Shown here: piece by piece, positions 1-12,642 of the stretch
Position numbering within the stretch: the first letter of the stretch is position 1
Layout of the letters: each line of letters begins with the position of its first letter
NCBI RefSeq assembly: GCF_042477335.2
Contig: NC_091245.1
Location: 80,762,501-80,826,500, forward strand
Direction of reading: 5' to 3'
Length of the DNA stretch: 64,000 nucleotides
Source of the DNA: Ovis canadensis
Taxonomy: Eukaryota; Chordata; Mammalia; Artiodactyla; Bovidae
The notes under the pieces: model-generated
Databases searched by the model: none
The model's input: only the letters and a program-made list of their open reading frames with translations
Told to the model about the DNA's origin: nothing
Made by a program: the position numbers and the translations under genes

Positions 1-213
1 ATAAATGGGAGTAATCACAATCTGATCAATTCCATACATCCTTTACATTTTTGTTATGAAGTTTGTATGTTATCAATTTGAAGTAAAAATGTCCTTCATA
101 TGTTTTTAAAAAGCACAAAATAACTATAGTTATATAAATAGTATAAAAGAAATCTAGAGTTGAATAGCTCAGAGTTTGTAACGTGACTTCTTACAATTGC
201 CATCCACTTACAT

Positions 214-820
214 CAGTTCAGTTCACTTGCTTGGTCGTGCCTGACTCTTTGCGACCCCATGGACCATAGCATGCCAGGCCTCCCATGGTGGTGTCCGTCA
301 CCAAACTCCCGGAGTTTACTCAAACTCACATCCATTGAGTTGGTGATGCCATCCAACCATCTTATCCTCTGTCGTCCCCTTCTCCTCCAGCCTTCAATCT
401 TTCCCAGCATCAGGTCTTTTCCAATGAGTCAGTTCTTTGCATCAGGTGGCCAAAGTATTGAAGTTTCAGCTTCAACATCAGTCCTTCCAATGAATATTCA
501 GGACTGCTTTCCTTTAGGATGAACTGGTTGGATCTTCTTGCAGTCCAAGGGACTCAAGAATCTTCTCCAACACCACAGTTCTAAAACATCAATTCTTCAG
601 TGCTCAGCTTTCTTTATAGTCCAACTCTTACATCCATACATGACTACTGGAAAAACCATAGCCTTGACTAGACGGACCTTTGTTGGCAAAGAAATGTCTC
701 TGCTTTTTAATATGCTGTGTAGATTGGTCATAGCTTTTCTTCCAAGGAGTAAGCGTCTTTTAATTTCATGGCTGCCATTATGCTTGCAGTGATTTTGGAG
801 CTCCTCCAAAAATAAAATCT
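214..820 (-). mobile_element. BovB (RTE) 3' fragment
   Basis: This is a 5'-truncated BovB non-LTR retrotransposon in reverse orientation. The plus strand starts with the reversed 3' end (CAGTTCAGTTCACTTGC) and runs into decayed reverse-transcriptase C-terminal sequence. An 8-bp duplication, ACTTACAT, flanks it at 206-213 and 821-828. Internal stops show it is dead. Confidence 0.9.
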
Positions 821-828
821 ACTTACAT

Positions 829-2004
829 AGTTCTTGTTTATTCATGTTTTCAATTCTATAGGTTTGTTTGTTTGTTTGTTTTTAACAACTTACTCATTTT
901 TCCATTGCTTTATGAAGAACTGTTTTAAAAACATTCTTTATGCACTTTGGACACTAACCGTTTGTTATAGCAGATACCTTCTGACAGGCTATGATTAGTT
1001 TCATGCCTGCTGTTAAATTATCTTTCTGTATGGATAATTTAAAATTTTGTCATTGTAAATTTCATTAGCTTTTTTCTTTGTGGGGTTACACTTTTTCATT
1101 TTTCCCACATCAGAGGCCTTACATCTAGTCCTGTATATTTTCTTCTAAATGTTTCAGTTTGTTTTTGCTCATTAGTTTTTCATACACTGAGAGCTGAAGA
1201 TGTCTTTCTAATTTTCCTTTGCTTAAAAATTATAAATGTTCCTATCACCATTTGGTGACTATTTCTTTGTTGTTATTTTGCCTTTTCTTCCAAGCTTCCT
1301 CCCCTAAATTTCCTCCTAGATATATATGAGATCTTATTATTTTCTTTTTTATTTCTCATCATTTTACTTCTCTAGTCTTTAGTCAGTGTAATATCATCAA
1401 TCTACTTTCTGATTCATCAGTTCTTTTTTTCCATCTGTATCTATATGATTACACATCTATCTTTGTGTGAATATATGTAACTATATAATTGTATTAAGCT
1501 GTACATTCAATTTTACTAAATATGTGCGTGTTTTTAAAAGTTTTATACATTTTTTTCTCAAATTGTTTTATTGTTTTTGTTATATCTTGTTCTTTCTTCT
1601 TCTTTATTGTTTTTATTTTATTTTACTTTTTATAAACAGTCCCTACGCCTTTAGTTCTGTGACACTAATTCTGCTGTTTACTTTCATTCTGTGTCATTCA
1701 CATTGATTTCTTTCAGGAAATTTTACTGACTTTGAACTGACAAGTAATTGCAGCAGGTCTTGCTTGTGAGAATCCTGTATGTCAAATTGAGAATGAATCC
1801 TTCATACTAACTACTGTATTCGTTTAGGCCTTTGCTTCTGCCAGAATAGGGAGAACTGTGGGAAAATCTTGGTGCTAACAAATTTGTAGTAGGGAAGGTC
1901 CATTGTTAACAAGGCTCATAAGACTTTATTTTTTTTTGAAGTCCAACCAGAGCCCAAGCCAAGACAGAAAACTTTCTTGTGGTATTTCTGTCAGTGGCAT
2001 TTTT
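829..2004. other. intergenic, AT-rich; possible ancient L1 remnant at about 890-1270
   Basis: No gene is seen. The stretch around 900-1270 resembles the reversed ORF2/3' region of ancient mammalian L1 (phrases such as GGACACTAACCGTTTGTTA), but it is heavily decayed. The rest is T-rich single-copy-looking sequence. Confidence 0.4.
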
Positions 2005-2160
2005 TTTTTCTTCTTTTTTAAAATATAAATTTATTTATTTAATTGGAGGCTAATTACTTTAAAATATTGTATTGGTTTTGCCATACATTGACATGAATCT
2101 GCCATGGGTGTACATGTGTTCCCCATCCTAAAGCCTCCTCCCATCTCCCTCTGCTTTTCA
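2005..2160 (-). mobile_element. ruminant L1 3' end fragment
   Basis: A T-rich start (reversed poly-A) is followed by TATTGTATTGGTTTTGCCAT and the CATGGGTGTACATGTGTTCC motif. The same 3' UTR segment appears in the longer L1 at 33.3-33.4 kb. Only about 150 bp of the 3' end are left. Confidence 0.7.
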
Positions 2161-2387
2161 TAGAAACCTCCAGTATTCTTGCCCGGAAACTTTCATGGAC
2201 AGAGAGCAAAAACCTAACTCTCGTCAATTCTGTGAATGCTGACATAAGTGAAGACACAGAAGGAAAGTTTGAAAGCAATAGAGGATAATTCATAAAATTT
2301 AAGGAAGGAAGCCAGCTCTTAATGTGAAAATGTGAGGTGAAACATCTGCGGAAGCTGCAGCAAGTTCCTTCTCCAAACTTGGAAGTT

Positions 2388-2494
2388 CCTTCTCCAACTA
2401 GGGAAGATCAGGGGATCTTCCCTACCCAGGAATTTAACCCAGATCTCTCACATTGCAGGCAGATTCTTTTCTATCTGAGCCCCTAGGGAAACCC
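2388..2494 (-). repeat. Bov-tA SINE fragment
   Basis: Reversed tRNA-like head region: ATCTTCCCTACCCAGGAATT followed by CATTGCAGGCAGATTC and a degraded CTATCTGAGCCCCTAGGGAA end. The 3' half is missing or decayed. Confidence 0.75.
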
Positions 2495-4039
2495 AAGTTA
2501 TTCAGAAGATCTAGCTAAGATCATTAATGAAGGTGGCTACACTAAACAGATTTTCAATGTAGGCCAAAAAAAAAAACCCCAAAACCTTTATATTGAAATA
2601 GGATGACAAAATCACATAATAATAGTTGTTATACTCTTTATTCTAAGCCTTGTTATCTATAAGGACAAATTTTCCTACCTTATTCTACTGATTAGATTCT
2701 TGCTATTCTTAAATTGCTGTATAAATTTAGATAGATATTGCTATTTCCACATGCAAAATAAATTGTGATTCTAAGTAACAGTTTGTTATAGATTAGTTTA
2801 TTGAGAGTTGAGAAACTTGAAAACACTGAATAGTTCTTTAAAATTTATAGCATGATGCATCAAGTGACTATACCAGATCTTAGCTGCATCTAGATGGTAC
2901 CCTTGTATACCCTGTAGTTATAAATTATGCTAAACACACAAAATAAACATATGAAAAACTTATTAGCACTTAAGTATGAAAATGCTATCTAATTCATTTT
3001 TTTTTAACCAAGAAATTTCTTTTCTAAAAGGCCAGGGAAATAGAACTATCGAATGATACACTTGCAACTAGTGGAATTTCTACTGTGATTGCTTAATAGT
3101 TAGAAAAGAAAGGTATAATGTAGCTTTTCACAATGGTTGTTTTCTGTATCCTCTCACATTCTGGATGTCACTAAAATCCTTTGATTATATTTAGACTATT
3201 TTTATGGCATTGCAAATATTGGCTGTCTAATTATCATTTCAGAAAACTATGTTACACTCCTTTAAGGTAGGGACCAAATTTTGTTCATAATTAGACCATT
3301 ATGAAAATATCTTGTTAAGTGCTGACAAAAATTAAGTACTAAATAAGAGTATTGTACATATGGGGAATTAAAAAAACAAGAAGAAGTAGTAAATCACTAG
3401 AAGCTTTTCTAGGCAGAGAAATGAACCAAGGACATTGGAGACAGAAATTTGTTTGCAAAGGCAAGTAGATTTTATTCATTTATTCAGTAAATATTTATTG
3501 AGCCTATTACACATGCTAGGCTGCTGGGATGCAATCTGATGCAAAAACACATGTGGTTCCAACTCTCATAGAGTTTGCAATTTATGAAAAAGTACTCAGC
3601 CAATAAATTCCTTGAAAAATGTGTTTCAATAAGCTGAAAAAAGTGTGTAAAGCAAAATAAATGTATACAAAAGAGAATTAATGCCTTCTTCTAAGTTAAT
3701 TAACCATGTTTTACAGTCCTAATTTGTCTCTACAATGGCATTATTTATAACTTTTGAGAAATGAGTGGTCGTTCCTAGGGCATAAACACTTAGGTATAAT
3801 AATACATCATATGTAATGTTACATTAATGTTGTCTGCTTACATATAATGTTATATCACTTAATGTGTACCGTAAGATACTTCCAATATAATATAACTGCT
3901 TTCTCCCTAATCTTTGGTACTATTCATGTCCTAGATTTTATTGTAACATATCCTTTAAACATATAATTTATCACTATTTTTGTTTTAGACAGAGCCATCT
4001 GTTAGAGGTATTAAAAGTAAGGAAAAATGAATTTTATGC
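2495..4039. other. intergenic, no gene; possible L2-like remnant at about 3470-3610
   Basis: AT-rich with scattered stops in all frames. The segment with TTTATTCATTTATTCAGTAA and ATATTTATTGAGCC resembles the reversed 3' end of the ancient L2 family. Nothing else is recognised. Confidence 0.4.
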
Positions 4040-4460
4040 TTTCTTTCATTTATTTTATATCCAGGGTTCATCCTTTTTTTAAGTATGTCAAAGTTTCTGT
4101 CTGGTTTCACATTCTTTCTGCCTAAAGAATTTTTCTTAATATCTCTTGTGTTGCAAGTCTACTTAGACATAAATTATCTTTGTGTTTGTGTGTGAGAGAG
4201 AGACAGAGAGAGAGCAAGTCGTTATTTCTCCTTTGCTTTGGAAGATATTTTAGAGTATAGGATTCTATATAGGCACTTCTTTTCTTTCAGGACTTTAAAT
4301 GTGACAATTTGTTGTGTTCTGTATTGTATGATTTCAAATAAGAACTGCACTGTAATGCTTATCTTTATTATTTTCATGTAATGTGTCTTTTTTTCTCTGA
4401 GCATCTTCAAGTTTTTTCAAATTCATTTATTTTCAAGAGTGACAACAGCTAGAGTGGGGC

Positions 4461-4500
<40 letters not shown>

Positions 4501-5050
4501 GTATCTGTCTCTAATTTTAGAAGACTTGTGGCCATTATGTCTTTATATATTTCTCCTTCCCTTTTTTCCTCTTTCTAGAATTCCAAGTATACATGTATTA
4601 GACCAGCTAATATGTCCAATACACTTTAGATCTATTTTCTCATACTTTTTGGTTTTTGAACTATCTCTAAGGTCATTGAATTGTTTTTTTTCTTTTTCTT
4701 TCTTGGCTGTGTTGATCATGTAGAGCATGTTAAAGTGGTTGAATTGGGCATAAGTGTGTTGAAGATATTCCTTATCACTGTTACTGCTCTTTTAATTTGT
4801 TTCTAGAATTTTCATTTTTTCTGCTTTATATACTTCATTTCTATGTAAAAAGTAACCATTTTATCTTGCATGACATTCACCTTTTCAATTAGAGACTTTA
4901 TTATATTAATCACACTGATTTTAACATTGTACTCAGAGATTTCTGACATCCATGTCAGCTCTATAGATTGCTTTTGCCTCTTGAAGTTCACTGTTTATTT
5001 CTTGCTTTAAAAAAAAAATAGTGTTTTGTTGAAGAAACTAATCACAAATG
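4040..5050 (-). mobile_element. ancient L1 fragment (5' region), antisense
   Basis: The long T-rich plus-strand text (for example GTGGCCATTATGTCTTTATA and ACATCCATGTCAGCTC) resembles the reversed 5' part of old mammalian-wide L1 elements. It is decayed and contains a (TG)n tract. The family was recognised by phrasing only and was not aligned. Confidence 0.45.
4464..4498. repeat. (TG)n microsatellite
   Basis: About 17 uninterrupted TG units, probably length-polymorphic. The adjacent reading frame giving a Cys-Val run is an artefact of the repeat. Confidence 0.9.
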
Positions 5051-5089
5051 AGACAGTAGTTACTGAACTAAATAACATTTTTGAAATGA

Positions 5090-5289
5090 AGTGTTAGTTT
5101 CTAGTCATGTCCAACCCTTTGCGAGCCTATGGACCACAGCCCACTAAGTTCCTCTGCCATGGGATTTTCCAGGTAAGGATACTGGAGTGGGTTGCCATTT
5201 CCTTCCCCAGGGTATCTTCCTGACTGAGGGATCGAACCCCAGGTCTGCTATACTGGAGGCAGATTCTTTACCGACTGAGCTATGAGGGA
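5090..5289 (-). repeat. Bov-tA SINE
   Basis: A nearly full-length reversed copy: TTAGTTTCTAGTCATGTCC, then GGACTACAGCC-type and TGGAGTGGGTTGCCATTTCC motifs, then the reversed tRNA-like part ending ACCGACTGAGCTATGAGGGA. Confidence 0.85.
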
Positions 5290-5810
5290 AATTTTTGGGG
5301 GGTGGGGTACAAATTAGCAAACTTTTTCTTCTCTAGACCTTAACTTTATGGATTTGACGCTATCCAAATGGGAATGACCTTTGGTGTGGATCGTTTTCAG
5401 GCTAATGTTAGCTTCAGTGTACTTGGTCACCTAATTTCTTTGGTATTAATGTGTGTTTAGTTTGGAGGCTATTACTTTATACGGTATTATGATTTCTGCT
5501 TCATTCTCAGCTTTAGGGCTTCCCTTTACAATGCTCCTGAGAGAGCATTCCTCTCCAGTCTTGTTCTATTCTGCTGTTACACCAGAGTTGTTCGCCTGCC
5601 ACTCATCATATTTTGGTCTGGTGGTAAAGTATAATTACTCCTATTCCAGCTGTAGCCCTGGACAGGCATGTTATTCTGACCCTGTACCTGTTCTAATCCT
5701 GAAGACCTTCAGCAGCCTTACTAATGCCCTGAAGTGTTTTATTGCTTTCCTCCCACAGTAAGTTCTGTAGGGCAGGTAGGGAGCAAATATCACTTAGATA
5801 TTGCCATTCA

Positions 5811-6262
5811 GGGCTTCCCTGGTGGTTCAGTGGTAAAGAAGCCACCTGTGATGCAAGAGTCACAGGAGATGCAGGTTCCGTCTATGGGTTGGGAAGATCC
5901 CCTAGAGGAGAGATCCCCTAGTGGAATGGCAACCCACTCCATTGTTCTTGCCTGGAAAATCCCATGGACAAAGGAGTCTGGCAGGCTATGGTCCACAGGG
6001 TCACAAAGAGTCAGACAGGACTGAAGCGACTTAGCACACATGCTCCTGTGGTGGGGCTTCCCAGGTAGCTCAGCAGTCAAGAATCTTCCTACAATGCAGG
6101 AGACTTGCAAGAGATATGGTTTCAGTCCTTGGCCAGAGAAGATCCCCTGAAGTAAGAAATAGCAACTCACTCTAATATTCTTTCCTGGAGAATCCCATGG
6201 ACCGAAGAGCCTGGTGGGCTATAGTCCATAGGGTCACAAAGAGTTTGACATGAGTGAACAAC
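5811..6262 (+). repeat. two Bov-tA SINEs in tandem
   Basis: Two forward copies lie head-to-tail. The first runs from GGCTTCCCTGGTGGTTCAG at about 5811 to about 6040, and the second from GGCTTCCCAGGTAGCTCAG at about 6056 to 6262. Both carry the tRNA-like head and the BovB-derived tail (GGGTCACAAAGAG). The first has a short internal duplication of GATCCCCTAG near 5896-5925. Confidence 0.85.
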
Positions 6263-8097
6263 CAAACAACAACAACTACATGTTTTTCTTGCAGCCATTG
6301 CCATTTATTCCTGCAACTCTGCACTGTGAAGGAGATTCCCTTGAACTTTCACTGATATTTTTAGTGACTATACTCTGAGATCCATGCTGAAAAAGCTACA
6401 AGTAGGTATAAATTCCTGTACGCAGGCAGCACCAAGTCTCAAAACCTTTGCATCAGCATATAATCAGCTGCCAATTTGTTGACAACTCTAGCCTCATTCT
6501 TCCTGTCAGTGTCTATCATCCTGGGTGAAGAAGTGCTCATGCCCCTCCCTTTTATTTTCCTCTTTTCTCCAAGCTCTAGTCTGTTTTTAGGTTTTGGGTC
6601 AGTGGATTTGGTCATGAGCTCAATTCTTTGGCTAAAAAAGTTATGAACATGTAATTGGCTGCTTTTTTGCTTTTGAAAGGAAGAGTGGGGTATTTAAAAA
6701 CTATAATTTTTAAACTGATGTTTGGAAAGTGAATCAGAGTTACTGCATGAAAAAGAGTATGCCAGAAGAGAACTTCAGGTCAAAGAAATATCATGGAAGT
6801 GTTATGAGGAAGCAAGATATTTTCAAACAAAGGAAATAGGCGCAATGGAAGCAGTGTTGCTAAGGATGAATAATGAACATAAAGATGAAACTAGGAGAAA
6901 CTGGAGAGATAGGGCATATCACATCATGCCTAGACCTTGTTTAGTTCTTATTCTATGAGTGATGAGAATTCTTTGATGTAATGCAAGCAGTTTTCACAAT
7001 TTTTTTGAAATATTTACCTTGGATACACTTTCAAAACAATTTAAAATCATGTGGGTAGATCTATTGAAAATGACTGCAGAAATCCAGGTAGAATAAGATG
7101 GATATTTGAACTAGGGATATAGGAGTAGATATGCAAAAAAACAGGCAGATTCCTTTTTTGAAGACTCTGACAGAGGTAGAGAGAATGGTGAGACATTCAG
7201 GGTAGCAGCTGCACAGGTTAATAATACGTATTTTAGGAAATTAGGCTGGAAATGAGTTAGAATGAGATTATGAAAGACCATGGAATCCATTCTAAGAAGC
7301 CTGTATTGATTTCTTCTATGTAGTGAAATCATAGTATGTTTTATGCTGAGCTGTGATTAATCATATTATTTTTGAGGAAAGGTAGCTTAAATCACTAAAT
7401 CACAATCTACGTGAATCGGATATTGTTGCATTCTGAACAGCAAATTCAACATTCTTAAGCCCATGTCAGTAAAAATGTGTCTTAATATTGTAAAACCAGG
7501 TAAGAACTGCCTTTGCAAATAAATTAATGAACTATTAAGACATAGAAAATTTAGTTTTATCACCACCCTTGTTTGAACAAAATCTGTCAGTAAAATATAT
7601 TAGTTGGAATCATCATCTCTATAAAACCTGATTGGAAGGTGATGAAGATGAACCAGTTGATAGATGAAAAGTGGTTATATTTGAAAATATGTCATTTCCC
7701 TTATGATTCAAATAAAGCATATATGAAAAATACATTATATTTTATACCATAGCAAATTCTGGTTTACAAGTGAGCATTCTTTACAAGTTAATTTTCTAGT
7801 TTTCAAATGTTAATTTCTTAACAGATTGAACAATCTAGCTATTGTTTTTATTCAGGTTATAAATGAGCATATGTTGAACACAGAACAAGCACTAGTTATT
7901 GTGGATGCAGGGATTAAAAAAAACTAGATGGCATATATTGTGTCCAAAAGAGGAACAAACACTTTGCAGTGCAGCATGGTTTCAAGCTGAAGAGTACAAA
8001 GTAAGGACGGAAGTACCTGCATGAGGCAGGATGGAGAGTATATAATAAAGTAAGTAAGCAAGATTTCTTGAAATGATTTGTAATGCTTGTATTTCCG
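6263..8097. other. intergenic, no gene recognised
   Basis: No coding region is supported. About 6740-7330 has the less AT-rich, A/G-skewed look of an old dispersed repeat, but I cannot name it. A short ORF at 6722-6958 is discussed among the rejected items. Confidence 0.5.
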
Positions 8098-8108
8098 AAT
8101 AATATATT

Positions 8109-8256
8109 GTTGTTTTAGTCACTGATTCATGTCTGACTTTTCTGACCCCTTGGACTGTAGCCCACCTAGCCTCTCTGTCCATGGGATTCTCCAGACAAGA
8201 ATACTGGAGTGGGTTGCAATTTTTTCCTCCAGGGGGAGCCACCTGAGAAGCCCCAA
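8109..8256 (-). repeat. Bov-tA SINE (shortened)
   Basis: Reversed copy with an 11-bp perfect target-site duplication AATAATATATT at 8098-8108 and 8257-8267. It lacks much of the tRNA-like half (TTTCCTCCAGGGGGAGCCACC), so it has an internal deletion. Confidence 0.9.
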
Positions 8257-8280
8257 AATAATATATTAGGAGACTGAAAA

Positions 8281-9007
8281 TAGCTCTAAAGAGCCTCTTA
8301 ATAAAGGTGAAAGAGGAATGTAAAAAACCAGCTTAAAGCTCAACATTCAAAGAACTGGGATCATGGCATCCAGTCCTATCACTTCATGGAAAATAGATGG
8401 GGAAACCATGGAAACAGTGAAAGCTTTTATTTTCTTGGGCTCCAAAATCACTGCAGATGGTGATTGCAGCCATGAAATTAAAAGACGCTTGCTCCTTGGA
8501 AGAAAAGCTATGACAAACTTAGACAGTGTATTTAAAAGCAGAGACATTACTTTGCCAACAAAGATCTGTATAGTCAAAGCTGTGGTTTTTTGAGTACTCA
8601 TGTATGGATGTGAGAGTTGGACTGTAAAGAAAGCTTAACGCTGAAGAATTGATGCTTTTGAACTGCAGTATTGGAGAAGACTCTTGAGGGTCCCTTGGAC
8701 TGCGAGGAGATCCAACCAGTGAATCCTAAATGAAATCAGTCCTGAATATTCATTGGAAGGACTGATGCTGAAGCTGAAACTCCAATACTTTGGCCACCCC
8801 ATGTAAAGAGCAGTCTTATTAGAAAAGACCCTGATTCTGGGAAAGATTGAAGGCAGGAGGACAAGGATATGATAGAGGACAAGATGGTTGGATGGCATCA
8901 CTGACTCAATGGACATGAGTTTGAGCAAACTCCAGGAAATAGTGAAGGACAGGGAAGCCTGGCATGCTTCAGTCCATGGAGTTGCAAAGAGTCAGACATG
9001 AGTGAAT
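8281..9007 (+). mobile_element. BovB (RTE) 3' fragment
   Basis: Forward 5'-truncated copy covering the C-terminal third of the reverse-transcriptase ORF and the 3' tail. It is flanked by a 9-bp duplication GACTGAAAA at 8272-8280 and 9008-9016. Stops and frame losses (for example TGA after GTGGTTTTT near 8590) disable it. Confidence 0.92.
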
Positions 9008-9016
9008 GACTGAAAA

Positions 9017-9429
9017 ATGAACAAAAAATTGCTCAGCAAATGTCAACTGTATACAATACTCACCTTCTCTTTTCATACTTTATCATTCTCATTTGGATTT
9101 TCTGGTTTGGGCCACTTCTGCCTTCAGGCTTGTCATTGGAATTTCATCAGTATCAGCCTACAACTTACTGACAGGAAGAAATCTCCCCTAATATGCCTTA
9201 CTTGAAGATGTGAATGACTGGATGGAACACCCAAAAGGATTGCTTCATGGACCCTAGTAACCACACCATTGCTTCTGGTCCCATCTGGTTGTTGTCTTCT
9301 CTCAGCCTGCTGAAGCCTTGCTCTTCAGATTTAGAAACACCTCTTGCTTCTGACTCATATTTTGCTGACTTACCACGGTTACTCTTGCTGTTTTCAAATC
9401 TTTCCCCTCACTATCCTGCATCCATCCTT
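9017..9429. other. intergenic, nothing recognised
   Basis: Moderately GC-balanced sequence with short ORFs only and no family assigned. Confidence 0.4.
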
Positions 9430-9700
9430 TCCTATTACTTTCTTTTTTTTATTAATTTTAGTTTTTTATTTTTTAAATTTTAAAATCTTTAATTCTTACA
9501 TGCATTCCCAAACATGAACCCCCATCCCACCTCCCTCCCCATAACATCTTTCTGGGTCATCCCCATGCACCAGCCCCAAGCATGCTGCATCCTGCGTCAG
9601 ACATAGACTGGCGATTCAATTCACATGATAGTATACATGTTAGAATGTGATTCTCCCAAATCATCCCACCCTCTCCCTCTCCCTCTGACTTTCTATGATG
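9430..9700 (-). mobile_element. ruminant L1, 3' UTR remnant
   Basis: Reversed poly-A (T-rich 9440-9490), then the CCCACCTCCCTCCCCATAAC and CATGCACCAGCCCCAAGCAT motifs. These are nearly identical to 33420-33590 in the larger L1. The copy is truncated to its last 250 bp or so. Confidence 0.85.
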
Positions 9701-9822
9701 CAGAATTCTTCAAACTCAAGTGGAAGAATTTTCCTTTCTAATTATATCATCTCAGTAGGGATAAAGGTAATTTTTTACTATTTTTAAGCCATGAATTAAT
9801 GATTAATCTGAGTAATCACATT

Positions 9823-10556
9823 CAGTTCAGTTCAACTGCTCAGTCATGTCCAACTCTTCGCAATCCCATGGACTGAAACATGCCAGGCTTCTCTGTCCAC
9901 CAACTCCCAGAGCACACTCAAACTCATGTCCATTGTGTCAGTGATGTCCTCCGACCATCTTATCTTCTGTCATCCCCTTCTTCTCCTGCCTTCAATCTTT
10001 CCCAGCATCAGGATCTTTTCCAAAGAGTCAGTTCTTTGCATCAGGTGGCCAAAGTATTGGAGTTTCAGCTTCAGCATCAGTCCTTCCAATGAAAATTCAA
10101 GACAATGATTTCCTTTAGGATCGACTCTGATCTCGTTCCAGCCCAAGGGACTCTCAAGAGTCTTCTCCAACATCACAGTTCAAAAGCATCAATTCTTCTG
10201 CACTCAGCTTTCTTTATAGTCCAACTCTCACAACCATACATGACTATTGGAAAAACCATAACTTTGACTAGATGGACCTTTGTTGGCAGAGTAATGTGTT
10301 GCTTTTTAATATGATGTCTAGGCTGGTTATAGCTTTTCTTCCAAGGAGCAAGACATGGCTGTAGTCACTATCTGCAGCGCTTTTGGAGCCCCCCCAAATA
10401 AAATCTCTCACTGTTTCCATTGTTTCCCCATCTATTTGCCATGAAGTAATGGGATTGAATGTCATGATCTTAGTTTTCTGAATGTTGAGTTTTAAGCCAA
10501 CTTTTTCACTCTCCTCTTTCACTTTCATCAAGAGGCTCTTTAGTTCTCACTTTCTA
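9823..10556 (-). mobile_element. BovB (RTE) 3' fragment
   Basis: Reversed copy with a 10-bp perfect duplication TAATCACATT at 9813-9822 and 10557-10566. It covers the reverse-transcriptase C-terminus up to the region just after the catalytic core. Frame-breaking changes are present (for example a short deletion near 10350). Confidence 0.93.
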
Positions 10557-10571
10557 TAATCACATTTTTTA

Positions 10572-10763
10572 GTGATGTCACTCAGTCGTGTTCTTTGCGA
10601 CCCCATGTACTGTAGCCTACCATGCTCCTCTGTCCATGGGATTTTCCAGGCAAGAGTACTGGAGTGGGTTCACATTTCCTTCTCCAGAGGATCTTCCCAA
10701 CCCAGGGATTGAACCCGGGTCTTCCGCAATGTAGGCAGACGCTTTACCGTCTGAGCTACTATT
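10572..10763 (-). repeat. Bov-tA SINE
   Basis: Reversed copy from GATGTCACTCAGTCGTG to CCGTCTGAGCTAC. A small deletion removes part of the GTCCGACTCTTTGC block. It begins 6 bp beyond the BovB duplication. Confidence 0.87.
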
Positions 10764-11630
10764 CTGCTTTCATACAAACAACTAAAAACCACAATTTGAT
10801 CAATAATTTTAATATTCTGGTGGTTATATACTGTAAAACAAAGAGTATTTTTGAACTTTTTTCTTCAAGATTTTGAAATCTACAATTCTCTTTTCCTCTT
10901 TTTGAAAACCATCCCATCTGTACTTCAACTGATGGTAGGGTTTTCAGATAAGAAGAGAACCTAATCACTTGAAAGTGAAAGAAAAAGCTCTACCTTTTCT
11001 ACCATTTCAATTGTTCTTCCCTACTAACTGGAGACTCCAGGCTCACAGAGTGCCCTAATATCTAGCAAACTCTTAAATTTTATTTAAAATTCTCTTTTTC
11101 TATTTAAACTGAACTCATTCAATTCATTTGTATTTTCCATATTACATTCTTTGTTTTCCTTAACTAGAACCATTGTTTACTGCTTTGTTACTAGCATTTT
11201 TATTAACTATAATATTCCTGTGTGTGTGTATATATATATATATAATTTCAACTTTTTAGACACTAATTACTCCTAATCTATCAAAGTGTCAGAAAGCAGA
11301 AAAAAATAATGCTCAAAACCATCAAAAATGTCATATATTATAAGTTCACTCAGAAAGTTTATATAAAACAACCTCTATGCAACTTACCCTACACATGGTC
11401 CTGCTTCTTAGAGAACAAATCTGCATAAAAGCTTTATCAACTTTAGCACCTATATGTTACAATTCTGCAAGACTTAACTTTGAGGTATTTCCCCATATTT
11501 TTAGCAGGTCTTGGATATACCTTTCTAATTAGAATTCTGATCCCAATTCTAAAGTTTCAGAAGAAAGGGACAGAGGGAGGTTCCCCACACCTCCAACAAG
11601 CAATGATTTGACACCACTGGATATCTTATG
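10764..11630. other. intergenic, no gene; short TG/TA repeat at about 11219-11244
   Basis: AT-rich sequence with no recognisable family. A compound TG then TA dinucleotide tract is the only structured part. Confidence 0.5.
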
Positions 11631-11634
11631 AAAG

Positions 11635-11843
11635 TGAAGTGAAGTTGCTCAGTTGTGTCTGACTCTTTACAACCCCATGGACTGTAGCCTACCAGGCTCC
11701 TCCATCCATGGGATTTCCTAGGGCAATAGTACTGGAGTGGGGTGCCATTTCCTTCTCCAGGGGATCTTCCTGACCCAGGGACTGAACCCGGGTCTCCTGC
11801 ATTGTAGACAGACACTTTACCATCTCAGCCACCAGGGAAGTCC
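11635..11843 (-). repeat. Bov-tA SINE
   Basis: Nearly full-length reversed copy, from GTGAAGTGAAGTTGCTCAG to CATCTCAGCCACCAGGGAAG, with all standard internal blocks. Confidence 0.9.
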
Positions 11844-12239
11844 TGGTTGTCTTAGAATTCAGCTCAATTCTGATATTATTCACCTGGAAATACCATCATA
11901 TTCCACAAATTGAGGGCTCTGTCTCATGTGACAGATACTCACTATCAACACACACCCAGGTTGAAAACATTTAGCGTTGGGGAAGAACTACTTGAGAATT
12001 ATTTTTCAGATTATATTGATGTGTAAATATAGGGTCCTACTCCACTCTGACCCATCTCTAGAGTCTAGAAAAATATCCTTCACTAATCAATTTATGCCAA
12101 AAAAGCAAACAATGATTAAAACAATCAATTTTATAGTACTACTTTAATTCAATTTTTTCTAGACTGATACAATTTTGAATCCTCAGTAATTATGGCACAT
12201 CCTAGACACACTGCTGCATAATGATCAAATAGAAACTTA
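11844..12239. other. intergenic, nothing recognised
   Basis: AT-rich sequence without coding or repeat signals that I can name. Confidence 0.4.
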
Positions 12240-12632
12240 ATAGGTTAAACCAACACAATTTCATCTCACAATTTCAGTGGTCCAAGTCCAAGTACAGCTC
12301 AGCGCGGTCTTCTGCTGATGGTCTCATGTGCTGCAATTAACATGGCAAGTAGACTGCATTATCATCTGCAGACATCCCTGGAGAAGAATCCATTTTCAAA
12401 TTCTCTCAGTTGTTGGAAGAATCTATTTGTATGTGATGATAGGATTGAAGGCCCCTGCTTCTTACCAGCTGCCTGCAGGAGTCTACCTTCAGGTCCTAGA
12501 GGCCATGCCAGTTTACTGCCAAGTGGCCTTCTTCTGGGCAGTTTACAAATGGCTGTTTGCTTCTTGAACTCAGCAGGAGAATTTCTTGTTCACCAATCTG
12601 TTAAGATGGATATTTACATAAAATTATATAAT
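12240..12632 (-). mobile_element. MLT1-like LTR (ancient MaLR), antisense
   Basis: The phrases TCATCTGCAGACATCCCTGG, GGTCCTAGAGGCCATGCCAG and GTTAAGATGGATATTTACAT follow the order of the reversed MLT1-type LTR. Old and solo; no internal region is seen. Family assigned from memory. Confidence 0.5.
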
Positions 12633-12642
12633 CATGGGAGGG

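Noticed and set aside
4439..4723. ORF with a Cys-Val run
   Set aside because: Artefact of the (TG)n microsatellite.
5808..6170. 120-codon minus-strand ORF
   Set aside because: Translated Bov-tA SINE in reverse; the same wording appears at many SINEs in the window.
6722..6958. 78-codon plus-strand ORF rich in charged residues
   Set aside because: No protein family recognised, no splice or promoter context, and it lies in sequence that looks like decayed repeat.
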